Source of the DNA: Isotricha intestinalis
Taxonomy: Eukaryota > Ciliophora > Litostomatea > Vestibuliferida > Isotrichidae
Assembly: GCA_023807065.1 (NCBI GenBank)
Contig: JAJJLU010004055.1
Location: 1-19,622 of the forward strand
DNA: 19,622 bases
Direction of reading: 5' to 3'
Shown here: one piece after another, positions 18,771-19,622 of the stretch
How the letters are laid out: the number at the start of each line of letters is the position of its first letter
How positions within the stretch are numbered: position 1 is the stretch's first letter
Translations under genes and position numbers: made by a program
Notes under the pieces: model-generated
What the model was told of the DNA's origin: nothing
The model's input: only the letters and a program-made list of their open reading frames with translations
Databases searched by the model: none

Positions 18771-19138
18771 AATTTTTCAAGGTGTAATAAATATTTTATT
18801 ATCATGACTTTAATTTTATAATAATTGAATAAATATTTTTTAAAGTCAATTTATTTTTTATATGGAAAGTAAAGGATTCATTATAAATTAATTAAATGAT
18901 AATTTTCATCTTTTAACGAAATATTTATTTATTGAAGAATTTAGAAAATGCTTTTTTCCAAAAAATTACTATTTCTAATATTTATAAAGTTGTTTTTTTT
19001 ATTAAAAAATATATAGAATAAACACTTTAAAAATATCTAATAGGAAATAAAATAAAAAAATATTCTTTAAAATAAAAGTATATTTTTATCTCCTCATTTA
19101 ATTTGAAATAAAATGGTTTTTTTTTCATTTAATCCTAT
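18519..19138 (+). repeat. Right arm of the long-range inverted repeat (partner 1-593)
   Basis: This arm begins at TCTGCTACTG within the Rab coding region, covers the last third of that gene and continues about 370 bases into its 3' flank, ending at AATCCTAT. The inverse copy is at the left edge of the window. Coding and non-coding parts are similarly conserved between the arms, which suggests that the duplication is fairly recent. Arm lengths differ (620 and 593 bases) because of short indels, the largest in the GAAAAT microsatellite. Confidence 0.95.
18697..18758 (+). repeat. AAAAAT / GAAAAT hexamer microsatellite in the Rab tail
   Basis: A run of AAAAAT-type units is followed by four GAAAAT copies and a GAAATT, encoding the KNKNKN and NENENENE part of the Rab C-terminus. 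The left-arm copy has two fewer GAAAAT units, so the tract is length-variable between the duplicates. Because the unit is 6 nt, changes in copy number keep the reading frame. Confidence 0.8.
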
Positions 19139-19622
19139 TTTGACATTTAATATAATAATTAAAGTCTAATAAATGAGATATCTGATGATGAAATAGAATT
19201 AATCCTTCAATTATTTTTTTATCTTTCTGTTTTTACTATTATTATATATATAAGTAATTTTTGGTTTATTAATTATTTTAATATTTTTATTTTATAATGA
19301 ATTTTGTTCTTTTTTTTATTGTTTATGATTTTAATCATAAAGAATAAAAATTAATTGTTTTGTTATGAAAAAGAATTAATTAAATAGATTTTTAAAATTA
19401 AGTTTAATGGATATATTAATTTGAAATTTAAATATTCCATATAATCAACTTCCCAAAATAATAAATCTTCTTTTTTTTAATTATTTTTTCTGTCGGTTAA
19501 TTCAATAAAGAATAAAAGATTAATTTCATATAATAAAGATAGTGATAAAATTAATGAAAAAAGAAAAAGTTCAAATATAATTAATGTGTTTTCAAATGAT
19601 ATAAAAATGGAAAAAATAAATA
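19139..19622 (+). other. Right-edge sequence; possible partial coding exon from 19481
   Basis: Beyond the repeat arm, 19139-19480 is A/T-rich with stops in all frames and nothing I can name. From 19481 to the window end (142 bases) one plus frame is open and reads hydrophilic sequence such as NSIKNKRLISYNKDSDK, with codon choices like those of the genes here. No ATG opens it and no convincing splice acceptor was found, so it may be the 5' part of an exon cut by the window edge, or chance. Confidence 0.25.

Noticed and set aside
1..19138. Large transposon bounded by terminal inverted repeats
   Set aside because: The arms contain a host Rab gene end rather than transposon termini, the right copy is part of an intact gene, and the interior holds ordinary cellular genes with no mobility functions.
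1..19622. Telomeric repeats, tRNA or rRNA genes, CRISPR array, transposase
   Set aside because: No C4A2/C4A4-type runs at either end, no GC-richer cloverleaf islands, no spaced direct repeats, and no transposase motifs were seen by eye.

Overview
Organism. The window is extremely AT-rich eukaryotic nuclear DNA. Genes lie 0.1-0.6 kb apart on both strands, with one gap of about 1.3 kb. They start in A-rich context, end in TAA, and code glutamine as CAA. The predicted proteins point to a ciliate. One is a very large multi-pass TmcB-like PAS protein of a family that is greatly expanded in ciliates. Several others are Lys/Asn-rich proteins of types I associate with ciliates. Two genes can only be read through by removing very short introns (31 nt and about 26 nt). 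Because TAA behaves as a real stop, this is not a Tetrahymena/Paramecium-type code. A standard-code lineage such as a litostome (for example a rumen ciliate) is my best guess, by inference only.

Layout, left to right. Bases 1-593 are an inverted, diverged copy of 18519-19138 and carry a decapitated 3' fragment of a Rab GTPase gene. Then come an unrecognised 478-aa protein (+, 779-2215) and a CDC50/LEM3 flippase subunit (-, 2309-3286). Next is a secreted, cysteine-containing, probably GPI-anchored protein in two exons (-, 3510-4351). A long gap (4352-5648) contains a possible gene relic. A 98-aa small protein (-, 5649-5945) is followed by the 1869-aa TmcB-like membrane PAS protein in two exons (-, 6217-11857). 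A divergent uridine-kinase-like P-loop protein follows (+, 12228-13043), then a long coiled-coil protein (+, 13160-14848), and a small protein with a ciliate-type DAFGN motif and a CaaX-like end (-, 14962-15285). A gap holds a possible EF-hand relic (about 15481-15774). After it come a 604-aa Lys/Asn/Ser-rich protein with a conserved-looking N-terminus (+, 15884-17698) and the complete Rab GTPase (+, 18072-18770). The right arm of the inverted repeat covers the end of the Rab gene and its 3' flank. The last 140 bases may be the start of another exon.

How the genes relate. There is no operon logic. The set mixes membrane and surface biology (CDC50, the GPI-type protein, the TmcB-like sensor, Rab) with likely cytoskeletal coiled-coil proteins. 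The most striking structural feature is the pair of inverted arms, each about 0.6 kb, some 17.9 kb apart. No tRNA, rRNA, CRISPR array, telomeric repeat or recognisable transposase was seen.
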